From contig CALKYL010000048.1 of NCBI GenBank assembly GCA_938003515.1, positions 1-7,399 of the forward strand: a stretch of DNA of 7,399 nt. The letters are read 5' to 3'. Source of the DNA: an uncultured bacterium. Its GTDB lineage: Bacteria > Planctomycetota > UBA1135 > UBA2386. Each line of letters begins with the position of its first letter. Positions within the stretch are counted from its first letter, which is position 1. The position numbers were made by a program, and so were the translations under genes. The notes below the pieces were generated by a model, which was not told the DNA's origin, did not search any database, and saw nothing but the letters and a program-made list of their open reading frames with translations. Below, piece by piece: positions 7,083 through 7,399 of this stretch.

Positions 7083-7399
7083 ATGATGCGAGAAGTGCTC
7101 CGGAGGCCGTCGATCGCCGTCGCGGCATGGGGCGTCGCGCTGCTCTCGCTGTTCGCGTGGCGCGGCGACCTGCGTCTCGACCCGGGCCAGCGCTCGCGCG
7201 CGCCGTCCGCTGCCACACAGCAGCAGCCGGTCGTCGTGCGTCGCAGCTCCCCTTCGAAGCCGGTGGCGGAGGCGCGAGCCACACGCGCCGGACGCGTGCT
7301 CGACACGATGGGGTTCCTGCTCGTCGGCGCGGACGTCGTGCCCGACGGCGGTTCGGCGACGCGCACCGGCGCGGACGGCTCGTGCTCCATCGAGCTGGC
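7083..7399 (+). CDS. Anchored or secreted protein with carboxypeptidase-regulatory-like domain (3' partial)
   Basis: Reading from ATG 7083, 105 codons stay open to the window edge. The start MMREVLRRPS is basic and is followed by a hydrophobic segment (about residues 11-26, IAVAAWGVALLSLFAW), which fits a signal peptide or N-terminal membrane anchor. A polar, Ser/Gln/Arg-rich stretch comes next (about 35-68). From residue 70, GRVLDTMGFLLVGADVV followed by TRTGADGSCSIEL matches the carboxypeptidase regulatory-like (CarboxypepD_reg) pattern, in which a small beta-sandwich has G.V.D..G..V.GA.V and then T..DG.F.L. Such domains are common in large exported proteins and are often repeated. What follows is outside the window, so the enzyme or binding partner is unknown. 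A second ATG at 7086 is the adjacent codon; the -10 spacing at 7071 favours 7083. The gene lies 38 bases after the dehydrogenase stop, but its strong -10-like box suggests its own promoter. Confidence 0.7.
   Translation, partial: MMREVLRRPSIAVAAWGVALLSLFAWRGDLRLDPGQRSRAPSAATQQQPVVVRRSSPSKPVAEARATRAGRVLDTMGFLLVGADVVPDGGSATRTGADGSCSIEL

Noticed and set aside
5809..7284. Open frames on the - strand over the dehydrogenase gene and its flanks
   Set aside because: The + strand protein there has a conserved Rossmann motif and family-wide motifs; the - strand translations have none.

Overview
The window is very GC-rich (well over 70% by eye, with G/C at most third codon positions). All five genes read on the + strand. 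The gene types suggest a GC-rich Planctomycetota-like bacterium: a calcium-loop (VCBS/FG-GAP) exported protein, an exported heparan-N-sulfatase-like (S1_8-type) sulfatase, a SASA-type esterase domain and a carboxypeptidase-regulatory-like domain protein. The lineage is an inference from gene content and style; there is no rRNA or marker gene here to prove it.

Layout: (1) 1-411 is the C-terminal end of an ABC-F ATPase cut by the window edge. (2) 412-550 is a short intergenic stretch. (3) 551-3136 encodes an 861-residue exported protein with 14 calcium-loop repeats and a separate C-terminal domain of about 105 residues. (4) 26 bases later, 3163-5823 encodes an 886-residue protein that joins an exported Cys-type sulfatase to a SASA/sialate-O-acetylesterase-like SGNH hydrolase in one frame. 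(5) 5824-6042 is intergenic and begins with a perfect 11-bp hairpin. (6) 6043-7044 encodes a DapB-like NAD(P)-dependent dehydrogenase of the 2,4-diaminopentanoate dehydrogenase family. (7) 7083-7399 is the start of an anchored or secreted protein with a carboxypeptidase-regulatory-like fold, cut by the right edge.

The most interesting gene is the sulfatase-esterase fusion. Both halves keep recognisable catalytic motifs, so one exported polypeptide could remove both sulfate and acyl groups from a decorated glycan. The neighbouring repeat protein may be co-transcribed with it. A second theme is possible leaderless transcription: a TANNNT box sits exactly 6 bases before the ATG of two genes (3151-3156 and 7071-7076), and no clear Shine-Dalgarno sequence is seen at these starts. 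The ABC-F gene and the dehydrogenase look like unrelated housekeeping or metabolic neighbours. No mobile element, CRISPR array, tRNA or rRNA was seen.
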